Of a stretch of DNA of 64,000 nt, positions 18,175-27,326 are shown one piece after another (within the stretch, counting starts at the first letter, position 1; every line of letters starts with the position of its first letter). This DNA is from Lonsdalea britannica (lineage in GTDB: Bacteria > Pseudomonadota > Gammaproteobacteria > Enterobacterales > Enterobacteriaceae): NCBI RefSeq assembly GCF_002111595.1, contig NZ_LUTN01000001.1, positions 267,569 to 331,568 on the forward strand, in the 5' to 3' direction. The notes under the pieces are model-generated. The model was given only the letters and a program-made list of their open reading frames with translations, made no database searches and was not told where the DNA came from. The position numbers were made by a program, and so were the translations under genes.

Positions 18175-19443
18175 TTAGTGCGTCCACTCGCTGGCCACCA
18201 TGGGCTGCGCTTTTTTCTCGTCGCGAGGAAAACAAATCGCGGCCCCCAGGCTGATGGCAGACACCGCAAACATGTAATACGCCGGGGCAGGCGCGCCCCA
18301 ACTATGCGACAGCCAGGCCACGATGAACGGCGAGAATCCGCCAAAGGTCATGGTCGCCAGATTGTAACTGATGGATAACGAGGTCACCCGGTTCTCGACG
18401 GGGAACAGCAATGTCAGCATGGTGGGCATGGTGGCAAATTGCGCGGCCAGACAGATGCCCAGCACCAGCTGCATAATCAGCATATGACTGATTTGGGGAG
18501 AATGAATCACCCAGGTAAACAGCGGCAGCACCATCACGAAGTAGCCGATAGTGGCGACGAGGAACACGCGCTTTCTTCCGATTTTGTCCGCCAGAATGCC
18601 GAACAGGGGAATGATGATCGCCATCAGGCTGACGATGCCGATTTGGATGGTCAGTACGCTGGTGATGGGCATGCCTAGCTGTTTACTGGCGAAGCTCGGC
18701 ATATTAATCAACAACACGTAGAAGCCCACCGTTCCGCTGACCACCAGACAAAATCCGAGGATGATTTTTCTGACATCCAGCCGTTTTTTATCGCCTGGCA
18801 GGGTTTCCTCGGATTGCTGCTGAATAAACTCGTCGGATTCAGAGAGGTTATTTCGAATCCAGAGCCCGACCGGACAAATAATCAGACCGATGGCAAACGC
18901 AATTCGCCAGCCCCAGCTGTCCAGACTCTCTTTGAACACCTTGAAAATAATCATTGAGATAATCGATGCCAGCACCACCGCCAGACACTGCCCGAATAAT
19001 TGCCAGGAACCGTAAAACGTTTTCTTATTGTCGTCTGAGCCTTCCACCAGATAGGAGGTTGAGCTGGCATATTCGCCACCGGTCGCGAACCCCTGAATAA
19101 GACGCGCGATGACGATCAATATCGGGGCTGTAATACCAATCTGGTGATAGGACGGGGTCACGACAAAGATCGCGACCGCGATAAACATCAGCCAGATGAT
19201 GAGCTGTAGCGCTTTCTTCCGGCCGTATTTATCCGCATAAAAACCAATCACCAGTCCGCCAATTGGTCGGGTAAAAAAGCCCACGCCGAAGGTCGCTAAC
19301 GAAATCAGCAGCGAACTGTATTCGTCATTGGCCGGAAAGAATTGTCTGGCGATCACCGCAGCGAAGAAGCCATAAATCAGAAAGTCATACCATTCGAGTA
19401 TATTGCCGATGGTGCCTGCGATAATTTTTTTATGGCTGCTCAT
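18175..19443 (-). CDS. MFS transporter, metabolite:H+ symporter (MHS) family
   Basis: 422 residues with about twelve hydrophobic segments. The opening GNILEWYDFLIYGFFA and the loop motif ADKYGRKKAL are the MHS signature (ProP, ShiA, citrate and dicarboxylate carriers); a second loop copy reads ADKIGRKRVF. Substrate not predictable, probably an organic acid or zwitterion. It is the last gene of a minus-strand set SDR, APC permease, amidase, MHS, with 28 bp to the amidase. Confidence 0.9.
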   Translation of the reverse strand: MSSHKKIIAGTIGNILEWYDFLIYGFFAAVIARQFFPANDEYSSLLISLATFGVGFFTRPIGGLVIGFYADKYGRKKALQLIIWLMFIAVAIFVVTPSYHQIGITAPILIVIARLIQGFATGGEYASSTSYLVEGSDDNKKTFYGSWQLFGQCLAVVLASIISMIIFKVFKESLDSWGWRIAFAIGLIICPVGLWIRNNLSESDEFIQQQSEETLPGDKKRLDVRKIILGFCLVVSGTVGFYVLLINMPSFASKQLGMPITSVLTIQIGIVSLMAIIIPLFGILADKIGRKRVFLVATIGYFVMVLPLFTWVIHSPQISHMLIMQLVLGICLAAQFATMPTMLTLLFPVENRVTSLSISYNLATMTFGGFSPFIVAWLSHSWGAPAPAYYMFAVSAISLGAAICFPRDEKKAQPMVASEWTH

Positions 19444-19471
19444 TGTGATCCCCTCTGGTGAATAAATGAAA

Positions 19472-20935
19472 TCAATCGTGAATCAATTCGCTGTCGTTAA
19501 TGGCCGGCGGTTTAACCTTTGCGGTCCATTGCGTGGCGGTTTCATAGGCCTGAGCCAGCCGCAGCACCGCCATATCGCGCTGAGGACGCCCGATAATTTG
19601 GAGCCCGGTAGGCAACCCTGATGGATTAAATCCGGCCGGCATATTCACGATGGGACAGCCGGAAAGGCTCCCGAGGATGGTGACTTCCATCCAGCGGTGA
19701 TAGGTGTCCATCGTCCGGCCTGACAGGGTGTCCGGCCAATGGCGGTGTTTGTCGAAGGGAAAAACCTGCGCGCTCGGTAGTATCAGGAAGTCCACCTCAT
19801 CGAAAAGCGCGAGCAATTTTCTGTAGAGCTGCGTTCTGACCGCCGACGCTGCATGACTTGCATCGCGCTTAACGCCAGCCCGTTCTCTATTTCCCAAAGC
19901 GCTTCCGGTTTCAGGAATGTCCGCTTCTCGGGGTCTGCGTAGAGGGGGAAAAGATTGTGCATCACGGCCGCGTGCCGCAGCGTACACCACGCGTTCCAGA
20001 CCGAGTCGAAATCCATATCAATCACGACGTCGCTCACGTCGCAGCCGAGCGAAGAAAACGTGCTCAGCGCGGCTTCACACAGGGGCAATACGCCGTCTTC
20101 GAAGGGGAGGTGGCCCTGAAGATCGCCCAGCCAGCCGATTCGCAGACCGGTACAGTCGCTTTCCAGCGAGGCGGTAAACTGTTCGGCATCGACGTTCAGC
20201 GATAGCGGCGCGCGATCGTCCCGACCGGCCTGCGTGGCCAACAGAAGGGCAACGTCTTTGACGCAGCGCCCCATCGGACCTTCATACGCCATCTGGTTGA
20301 TAAACAGCTCGTTGCTCTCCGTTAGAGGAACGCAGCCCTGCGAAGGGCGGAAGCCAATGACGTTATTGAAGGCGGCGGGGTTACGTAACGAGCCCATCAT
20401 GTCGCTGCCGTCTGCCACCGGCAGCAGGTACATCGCCAGTGCCGCCGCCGCGCCGCCGCTGCTGCCTCCTGCGGTCAACGCCGGGTGATAGGCATTGCCC
20501 GTCGCGCCGAACACCGAATTATAGGTCTGAGAACCTAGCCCAAATTCCGGCGTATTGGTTTTACCGATCACGATGCACCCGCCTGCTTCATTCTTTCCAC
20601 GATGAGGGCGTCTTTCTCGGGAATGTCCTCTGCGAAAATCCGCGATCCCCGGGTAGTCGGGATCCCTTGCGTGAGCGCCAGATCTTTCACCGCCAAAGGG
20701 AATCCATGCATCCAGCCTGATAGTCGCCCTTCGCCAAGGCGAGGTCTTTATCTTCCGCTTCTCTGAGCAGCCGCGATCTTTCCCGCAGGCTGACGATGGC
20801 ATTAATCTGTGGATTAAACGCTTCAATATGGTCGAGATAGATCGCCATCACTTCCCGACAGGAGATGTCTTTATTCCTGATTAACGCGGAAAGTTGATGC
20901 GCGTTGAGCAGAACAAGACGTGGGTTATCAGACAT
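19472..20935 (-). pseudogene. Amidase-signature enzyme, three frameshifts
   Basis: Ser-Ser-Lys amidase (GatA/AmiE-signature type). Frame 1 from 20935 runs to the KGDYQ region; a second frame carries MHGFPLAVKDLAL (catalytic Lys) to ERMKQAG; a third carries GKTNTPEFGLGSQT and the signature GGSSGGAAAALAM with the catalytic serines; the last carries FLILPSAQVFPF and GLPTGLQIIGRP to 19472. Each junction (about 20716, 20579 and 19849) is repaired by restoring one G in a short G run. When repaired, the protein is about 487 residues, normal for the family, and no segment is missing. It lies 11 bp after the APC permease gene. A real pseudogene would need three independent single-base losses. Confidence 0.85.
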
Positions 20936-20946
20936 GATCCGGCCCT

Positions 20947-22479
20947 CTATTTTTCGTCATTCAACACGATGCGGCCAATCACCTGGAATTTTTGACGATC
21001 AAAAAGCTTAAACCAGGTGGCGATGGCGGCACCGACGACAAAGCTGGCTAGCACAATCCACGGAATCGCTTTGTAGAACAGTGAATTGGCTGACGCGCCG
21101 GCCGCGAAATCCATATTGGCGAACAGCAGATAGACGACGTAAAGCATGCCAATCCCGCCCAGTAACGGCGCCAGAAAGGTTTTAAACCAGTGGCCGTTCT
21201 TGCGGTTTTCCGCATGCGCGTGGAAGTAGAAGATGACGGCGAAGGCGCACAACGCTTGAACGATCATGATCCCCATCGTGCCGAGTATCGCCAGCAGCGT
21301 GTAGATATCCGCATAGGGATCTTTCCCCGCCATAAGGAACAGGAGAACGATGGCGCTGGCGATCAGCGTTTGCACCGTCGACGCGACATGAGGCGAGCCA
21401 TGTTTGGGGTGGGTCAGGCCCAGCGTGTTGCCTGAACGTGGGAACAGATTCTCCCGTCCGAGCGCATAGAGGTAGCGCGCGGCGCAGTTGTGGAAGGCCA
21501 TCCCGCAGGCGAAGGAGCCGGTGATCACCAGAATTTTGAACACGGAAACCGCCCACTCGCCCAGGTATTGGCGCGCCGGGCCATAGAAAATTTCAGCCGC
21601 TTGATTCGGGTCTTGCGCCAGCGCGATGGCTTTCTCCGGGCCTGTCCCGGCAATCGCCATCCAGGAAATAAACACATAGAACAGGCCGATGCCAATCACG
21701 GCCAGCAGTGTCGCCAGCGGAATGATTTTCTTCGGATTCCGCGACTCTTCGCCATACATGGCGGAGGATTCAAACCCGACCCAAGACCAGAAGGCGAAGA
21801 ACAGGCCGATACCGGCGTTCGCCCCCGATACGCCCAGCGCGGGCGTAAACGCCTTCAATGGGTTGATCGACTCAGGAACAAAGCCCTGCGGCCCGCCGCC
21901 GTGTAACAGCACCGCGCCCGCCACGACGGTAAGGATGATAATTTCCAGCACCAGACAGACGCCCAGCATTTTCGACGTGAGCGAGATATCGAAGTAGCTG
22001 AGGACGCCGTTCGCCACCAGCATGCCCAGCGCGAAGACGATCCAGTGCACCTGTATCCCGGACAGCCCGTGGACCAAGTCTTCGCAGAAGAATGCGAAAA
22101 TGCCGACCAGCGCCGCTTCAAACACGATATAGGTGAGCGTCACCGCGACCCCGGCGGCCATACCGATGACGCGTCCCAGCCCGTGAGAGATGAAGCCATA
22201 AAACGCGCCGGTGGCCGTGATGTACTTCGCCATCTGCGCATAACCGACGGCGAACAGCGCCAGAATGATCGTCGCGACCAGAAATCCCGCGGGTGCGTAC
22301 TGTCCGTTACCGCTCCCCACCGCGATGGGGACATTCCCCAGCATCGCCGTGATGGGCGCGGCAGTGGCGACGGTCATAAACAAGACGCCGGTCAGTCCGA
22401 CGGCGTTGGGGCGCAGGCGCCGGATCGGCGGGGTACCCGCGTCATTCCCGGCCAGGTGAGTCATTATTTGATTACTCAT
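20947..22479 (-). CDS. APC-superfamily amino acid/amine permease
   Basis: 510 residues, about twelve membrane segments. The first segment region has LTGVLFMTVATAAPITAM. Motifs such as FAFWSWVGFESSAMYGEESRNPKK in the middle are typical of APC amino acid/amine transporters. The gene is between the SDR and amidase genes with gaps of 15 and 11 bp, so it is part of one operon. Its substrate is probably the amine or amino alcohol handled by the divergent kinase and PLP enzyme (inferred from context). Confidence 0.88.
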   Translation of the reverse strand: MSNQIMTHLAGNDAGTPPIRRLRPNAVGLTGVLFMTVATAAPITAMLGNVPIAVGSGNGQYAPAGFLVATIILALFAVGYAQMAKYITATGAFYGFISHGLGRVIGMAAGVAVTLTYIVFEAALVGIFAFFCEDLVHGLSGIQVHWIVFALGMLVANGVLSYFDISLTSKMLGVCLVLEIIILTVVAGAVLLHGGGPQGFVPESINPLKAFTPALGVSGANAGIGLFFAFWSWVGFESSAMYGEESRNPKKIIPLATLLAVIGIGLFYVFISWMAIAGTGPEKAIALAQDPNQAAEIFYGPARQYLGEWAVSVFKILVITGSFACGMAFHNCAARYLYALGRENLFPRSGNTLGLTHPKHGSPHVASTVQTLIASAIVLLFLMAGKDPYADIYTLLAILGTMGIMIVQALCAFAVIFYFHAHAENRKNGHWFKTFLAPLLGGIGMLYVVYLLFANMDFAAGASANSLFYKAIPWIVLASFVVGAAIATWFKLFDRQKFQVIGRIVLNDEK

Positions 22480-22494
22480 GCGATGACCACTCCG

Positions 22495-23268
22495 TCAGGA
22501 AATGCAGGATAAGGATTCGGGAAGAATCTGGCCGCCGTCCACAATCAGCGTTTGCCCGGTGATATACCCGGACGCCTGAGAGGCAAAAAACAGCGCGGCG
22601 GCGGCAATGTCGTCAACGCTGCCGAGGCGATTCAGGGGGACGGACTTCGCCATCGCGGCAATATAGTCATCTCCCATGTCGGCCAACCCTTCCGTCACGA
22701 TGTTGCCAGGGAGGATGGCATTGATGGTCACGCGATCTTTCGCCAGCTCTAACGCGGCGGTGCGCATGAAACCCAACTGGGACGCCTTGCTGGAGGCATA
22801 GTGCGCCCAGCCCGGATAACCGGTGACGGGGCCGGTGATGGAGGAGGTCAAAATGATGCGACCGTGGCCGGCGGTCTTGAGCCACGGCATGGCGGCCTGC
22901 ACGCACAAAAAAGTGCCTTTACTGTTCACCGCATGCACTTCATCCCACTGCGCTTCCGTCATTTCGCTGAGCGGCGCGGAAGGGAAAATGCCCGCGTTGC
23001 AACACAGCACGTCCAGCCCGCCAAAGTGCTCCGCGCACTGGGCAACGGTCTCTTTCACCTGTAGCGCCACGCTCACATCACAGAGATAGCCCGTCAGGTT
23101 CACGCCTGTGGCGCTGGCATGCTGGAGGGCGGACTCCAGCTTGGCCGCATTTCTTGCGGTGATCGCCACATGGGCCCCCTGACGAGCAAAATTCAGCGCC
23201 AGCCCCAGCCCAATGCCGCTGCTGCCACCGGTAATCAGTACGTTCTTGCCGCGTATATCGTCGAACAT
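22495..23268 (-). CDS. Short-chain dehydrogenase/reductase
   Basis: 257 residues from ATG 23268, which follows AAGGAG; upstream in-frame starts lack a site. Classical SDR motifs are in order: TGGSSGIGLGLA (nucleotide binding, near 12), CNAGIF near 87, catalytic Ser in LTSSITG near 137, YASSK (Y-x-x-x-K) near 155, and ILPGNIVTEG. The closing IVDGGQILPES is typical of 3-oxoacyl/sugar-alcohol type SDRs. First gene of the minus-strand operon. It may oxidise or reduce the aldehyde released by the PLP lyase (inferred). Confidence 0.9.
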   Translation of the reverse strand: MFDDIRGKNVLITGGSSGIGLGLALNFARQGAHVAITARNAAKLESALQHASATGVNLTGYLCDVSVALQVKETVAQCAEHFGGLDVLCCNAGIFPSAPLSEMTEAQWDEVHAVNSKGTFLCVQAAMPWLKTAGHGRIILTSSITGPVTGYPGWAHYASSKASQLGFMRTAALELAKDRVTINAILPGNIVTEGLADMGDDYIAAMAKSVPLNRLGSVDDIAAAALFFASQASGYITGQTLIVDGGQILPESLSCIS

Positions 23269-23380
23269 GTGGGTCTCCTTGCTTACGTCAGACCGGGCTG
23301 TGTAGGGAATCATCGCTCCGCCGCTTTTCACAGATGCCGCCGGGAAACGATTGCCAATGTCGATAAAGAATAATCACGTA

Positions 23381-23400
23381 AATGTTGAATGATCAACATT
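23381..23400. promoter_or_regulatory. Operator-like inverted repeat, site 1 of divergent region
   Basis: AATGTTGA-ATGA-TCAACATT, perfect 8-bp arms with a 4-bp spacer. It shares the ATGTTG/CAACAT core with the site at 23683-23698. It lies 113 bp upstream of the SDR start, so it could control the minus-strand operon. Confidence 0.55.
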
Positions 23401-23682
23401 ATTTGCTGGGTTTTCGCAAGGTTTAATCTGCGACTTAATGGTGAGCTGTTTTGGTGCGATAAGGGGATTTTTATATTGTTGATTATATTTATTTTATCGG
23501 GTTTTTCTGGCTGCGGTTTATACGCAATAGCCGATAATATACAAAACATGCCCCATTGCGGGGCGTCTGATCTTATTAGTGATCATATTTTCTATTAAGC
23601 CATTAATATAAAAGGTTATATTTGGAGTGGTTGTATTGGATGATAACTATTTTTGTCGTTGTTCTTGCATAAAATCCAGCTT

Positions 23683-23698
23683 CAACATAAAAATGTTG
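23683..23698. promoter_or_regulatory. Operator-like inverted repeat, site 2 of divergent region
   Basis: CAACAT-AAAA-ATGTTG, perfect 6-bp arms with a 4-bp spacer, 30 bp upstream of the kinase start. Same core and spacing as 23381-23400, suggesting one regulator (perhaps the DeoR-type protein at 26203) acts on both operons. The 300 bp between the sites hold no gene. Confidence 0.5.
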
Positions 23699-23727
23699 TA
23701 CTTCTGTCAGTTGTTGGATGTTCACTA

Positions 23728-24756
23728 ATGCTTTATGACGAAACGTATATAGAGACTATCAGCCGGTTACTGCGCGCAGAATTGCCTCGATGGGGCGTCA
23801 GTGAAGGTTCTGATCTCGCGCTGCTGACCTTTTCCGAAAATGCCACTTTTCTGGTGACGGATGCGATCACCAGTCACCGCTTGGTTTTGCGTGTGCATCG
23901 GCCCAATTATTGCGACCACGCTGAAATTGTGTCCGAGCTCGACTGGCTGCTGGCTCTGAAAAGCAGCGGGGTTATCGACGTGGCGGCGCCGCTTCCACAG
24001 TTGGATGGCGAACGCGTGGCGCGGCTGGCGGATGAAACGGCTGAGACCTTTGTGGTGGCGTTTGAGTTTATCGCCGGCGCGGAGCCGGATAGCGCGTGCG
24101 ATCTGTCTGCGTGGTATCGCCATCTGGGGCAAATTGCGGCCCGCCTGCATCTGCATAGCCTGAGTTGGCAAAGGCCGTCGACCTTCACCCGCAAGGTATG
24201 GACGTTTGACACCATTATTGGCCAACAGGCGCTCTGGGGGGACTGGCGCTGCCTGAGTGAATTTGCGCCTGATGATCTCGCCCTGCTGGAAGAGACCGAA
24301 ACCGTGCTGGAAACGCGGCTAGACGACTATGGGTGCTCACCGAACCGCTTCGGGCTGGTACACAGCGACATGAGACTTGCTAACCTGCTGGTGGACGGCG
24401 ATAAGATGACGGTTATCGATTTTGATGACTGCGGTATTTGCTGGTTTGGCTGGGACTTCGCGACCGCGGTGAGTTTCATCGAAAACGATCCGCTCTTGGC
24501 GGATTACCAGTCGGCATGGGTGGAAGGCTATCGGAGCGTCCGTCCGCTTGACCCTCAGGACGAGGCCATCTTGCCCACGCTGGTCATGCTGCGTCGGCTT
24601 CAGTTGAGCGCTTGGATCGCCAGTCATGCCGAAACCCCCACCGCCCGGCAGTTAGCCGCCGATTATCCCGCAGGCACCGTGGCGCTGGCCCGGCAGTATC
24701 TGCGTGGACAGACACAACGCGTCGCGCGGAGCGCGCAGCAGGAGCCTTCGCAATGA
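23728..24756 (+). CDS. APH-family small-molecule kinase (hydroxylysine-kinase/homoserine-kinase-II-like)
   Basis: 342 residues from ATG 23728. Aminoglycoside-phosphotransferase fold: an N-lobe with a lysine/arginine-poor strand set (LVLRVHRP), the catalytic loop GLVHSDMRLANLLVDG near 210 (HxD...N) and the metal-binding VIDFDDCGICWFGWD near 230. It overlaps the class III aminotransferase-fold gene by ATGA. That pairing is known from hydroxylysine and phosphoethanolamine catabolism, where a kinase phosphorylates the amino alcohol and a PLP phospho-lyase removes ammonia and phosphate. The substrate is inferred from this, not visible. Confidence 0.8.
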   Translation: MLYDETYIETISRLLRAELPRWGVSEGSDLALLTFSENATFLVTDAITSHRLVLRVHRPNYCDHAEIVSELDWLLALKSSGVIDVAAPLPQLDGERVARLADETAETFVVAFEFIAGAEPDSACDLSAWYRHLGQIAARLHLHSLSWQRPSTFTRKVWTFDTIIGQQALWGDWRCLSEFAPDDLALLEETETVLETRLDDYGCSPNRFGLVHSDMRLANLLVDGDKMTVIDFDDCGICWFGWDFATAVSFIENDPLLADYQSAWVEGYRSVRPLDPQDEAILPTLVMLRRLQLSAWIASHAETPTARQLAADYPAGTVALARQYLRGQTQRVARSAQQEPSQ

Positions 24757-26096
24757 AAGAGAAAAAACAGATTCTCGGCCTCAATCGCTTCGAGAAAAGC
24801 GATGTCGTGACGCTCGATGCGGCGCTGACCGAACAGATTGTTCGTCGCCAACACACGCAGGGCGCTTCGTCGGTATTGTTCTACCAGCAGCCGATTGAAA
24901 TGGTCAGCGCGCGCGGCGTCTGGATGTTCGATGCGGCGGGCAACAGCTATTTGGATATGTATAACAATGTGCCGAGCGTGGGCCACTGTCATCCGCGCGT
25001 GGTGGAAGCTATGTGCCGTCAGGCCGGGTTGCTCAACACCAACACCCGCTATTTGTTCCCGGTGCTGGAGCAGTATTCGGAAGCGCTGCTGGCGACGTTC
25101 CCCGCGCCGCTCACCAACGTCATTTTCACCTGCACGGGCAGCGAAAGTAATGATATCGCGCTGCGTATCGCCAGAATGGCGACGGGCAAGCAGGGCATCA
25201 TCGTGACCGAAACGGCCTATCACGGTAATACCACGGCGGTGATGGAAGTGTCGCCATCCGGGCATAAACGGCCTCAGTTGCCGCCTTATGTCCGCACGGT
25301 GCCGGCGCCGGATGCCAATACGTCGCAGCCAGGACAGCCGGTGGCGCAGGTCTTTGCCGATGCGGTGCAAGCGGCCATCGATTCGCTGAATGCGGACGGC
25401 TTCGGCTGTGCCGCTTTGCTGGTGGATACCATTTTCTCAAGCGATGGCGTTTACGCCGAGCCCGCGGGGTTCCTCGGTCAGGCCGTCGAGCGCGTTCGGG
25501 CAAACGGCGGCGTCTTCATTGCTGATGAGGTACAGCCCGGCTTCGGCCGCACGGGCTCGCATTACTGGTGCTTCCAGCGCCATGACGTGGTGCCGGATAT
25601 TGTGACGCTCGGCAAGCCGATGGGGAACGGTTTCCCAATGGCCGGGGTTATCACACGACCGGAACTGCTCGACCGATTCAGTCAGCAAACCGAGTATTTC
25701 AACACCTTTGGCGGCAACCCGGTGGCCGCGGCCACCGGCCTGTCCGTGTTACAGGTGATTCAGGAAGAAGCGCTGCTGGCCAACGCGGATAGCTGCGGCC
25801 ACTATCTGCGAGCCGGGCTGCGCAGCCTGTCGAAGCTTCATCCGGCGATAAGCGATGTGCGCGGAGCGGGGTTGTTTAACGCAGTCGAATTCCGGCACCC
25901 GGATAGCCAGGAACCGGACATGGCGCTGGCGCGCTGGGTGATCAATGAACTCAAAGAAGAGGGCATTTTGATCGGGGCAGCGGGGGCGTATGGCAACAGC
26001 CTGAAAATCCGTCCTCCGCTGTGTTTCAGCACCAGCAATGCCAACTTTTTTATCGATAAATTCTCCGCCGTCATGAGCCGCCGCCGACAGCATTAA
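24753..26096 (+). CDS. Class III PLP enzyme, ethanolamine-phosphate/phosphohydroxylysine phospho-lyase-like
   Basis: 447 residues from ATG 24753 behind AGGAG. The class III aminotransferase fold is clear: YLDMYNNVPSVGHCHP near 67, TCTGSESNDIALRIAR near 127, IADEVQPGFGRTG near 255 and the PLP lysine in TLGKPMGNGFPMAG near 289, then NTFGGNPVAAATG. The opening (NVPSVGHCHPRVVEA) and length resemble the phospho-lyase branch (ETNPPL/PHYKPL) more than ordinary transaminases, and the neighbouring kinase supports that. Alternative: a plain amino-acid transaminase. No terminator is obvious before the DeoR gene. Confidence 0.8.
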   Translation: MKEKKQILGLNRFEKSDVVTLDAALTEQIVRRQHTQGASSVLFYQQPIEMVSARGVWMFDAAGNSYLDMYNNVPSVGHCHPRVVEAMCRQAGLLNTNTRYLFPVLEQYSEALLATFPAPLTNVIFTCTGSESNDIALRIARMATGKQGIIVTETAYHGNTTAVMEVSPSGHKRPQLPPYVRTVPAPDANTSQPGQPVAQVFADAVQAAIDSLNADGFGCAALLVDTIFSSDGVYAEPAGFLGQAVERVRANGGVFIADEVQPGFGRTGSHYWCFQRHDVVPDIVTLGKPMGNGFPMAGVITRPELLDRFSQQTEYFNTFGGNPVAAATGLSVLQVIQEEALLANADSCGHYLRAGLRSLSKLHPAISDVRGAGLFNAVEFRHPDSQEPDMALARWVINELKEEGILIGAAGAYGNSLKIRPPLCFSTSNANFFIDKFSAVMSRRRQH

Positions 26097-26202
26097 AAAA
26101 ACGGCGGTAATACGTGATAACCGGCGCTTTGCGTTTTTGTTGCCTGACGGCGCCGGATATACTGGCGTTCCGGTGACGTTTTATCAGGAGAGATGACGGT
26201 CA

Positions 26203-26967
26203 ATGTCAAAAAGGAAAACAGTACGCCAGCAGAACATACTGAGCGAACTGAGTGAATCGCCCAGTTTGCGTATTGTCGATCTGGCGCGGGCTCATCAGGT
26301 TTCAACGGAAACCATCCGGCGCGATTTGGATGAGCTGACCCAACAAGGGTTGTTAAATCGCACCTACGGCGGCGCGGTACGGGCGATGAATACAGAGCCT
26401 ACCGTCACAGAACGTCATCGCCTGTTTACGGAAGAGCGTGAACACATTGCCCGGGAAGCGATGCAGTATCTGCGCGACGGCAAACTGTTCATGATGGGGT
26501 CGGGGGCAACGACCGTGCATGTCGCGCGCCGGATGGCGGTCGATCTCCGCGATATCACCGTCATCACGCACTCATTCGGGGTGGCGACCGTGCTGTCGAT
26601 GAATCCCACCATTCGGGTCATCGTCGCGCCGGGCGATTACATCGCTTCGGAAGGGGCGATGGTCGGCGGACAAACGCTGAATTTCCTGCACCAGTATTAC
26701 GCCGACTACGCCATTCTTGGCGCCAGCGGCGTGACCTCTGGCGGGCCAAGCGAAGCCCTGATCGATTGCGGCATTATTTATAACACCATGATCCAACGTT
26801 CGAACCAGAGCATGGTCGTGGTGGATCATTCGAAATTCGACATGGCATTTCCTTCCAGCTACGCCACCTGGTCGTCGATCGATCGCGTGATCACCGACAG
26901 CACGCCCGCAGATCATCTGCTGACCAGCCTAAAGAAAGGCAACGTGGACGTTTCCGTGTGCCGTTAA
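26203..26967 (+). CDS. DeoR-family repressor
   Basis: 254 residues. The N-terminal helix-turn-helix has RQQNILSELSESPSLRIVDLA and the family signature STETIRRDLDELTQQGLLNRTYGGA. The C-terminal DeoR sensor domain has MMGSGATTVHVAR, and GASGVTSGGPSEALID followed by VVDHSKFD, the phosphosugar-type pocket of the family. The gene is 106 bp after the PLP enzyme in the same direction and is the likely local regulator of the divergent catabolic operons. ATG 26203 has AGGAGA upstream. Confidence 0.9.
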   Translation: MSKRKTVRQQNILSELSESPSLRIVDLARAHQVSTETIRRDLDELTQQGLLNRTYGGAVRAMNTEPTVTERHRLFTEEREHIAREAMQYLRDGKLFMMGSGATTVHVARRMAVDLRDITVITHSFGVATVLSMNPTIRVIVAPGDYIASEGAMVGGQTLNFLHQYYADYAILGASGVTSGGPSEALIDCGIIYNTMIQRSNQSMVVVDHSKFDMAFPSSYATWSSIDRVITDSTPADHLLTSLKKGNVDVSVCR

Positions 26968-27326
26968 TGAGGCGAAGGCGGGGGAGCGGTGTCGCCTCTA
27001 AAACGCTGGGAAGACAACATAACCGCCAATGCGTAGGTCTATCAAACGAGGGTATTACGCAGGCGAGAAGGTGATAGAGACCCGCGTTTTATCCTTTAGG
27101 GAGAACCATGGAGGCGGGTTCATCGGTATGGGAGCCGCGTTACGACGCGTTGAGCGTGTTGCGAATCTGACGCGAGGATTATTGATGTGACGGCGATTTT
27201 TGGGAGTTAGCTTCGGTTCAGAGGATAGGCGTACTTGCCCAATAAGAAACGGCCAGCTAAACGCTGACCGTCGGGAAGAGGGCGTTAGCGATACACGCCC
27301 GGGCTGGGGGAAAACGGTGTGAGGTG
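26968..27326. other. Gene-free 360 bp between convergent genes
   Basis: No open frame with family resemblance, RNA gene or clear T-tailed hairpin was seen between the DeoR gene and the convergent flavin oxidoreductase. Confidence 0.4.
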
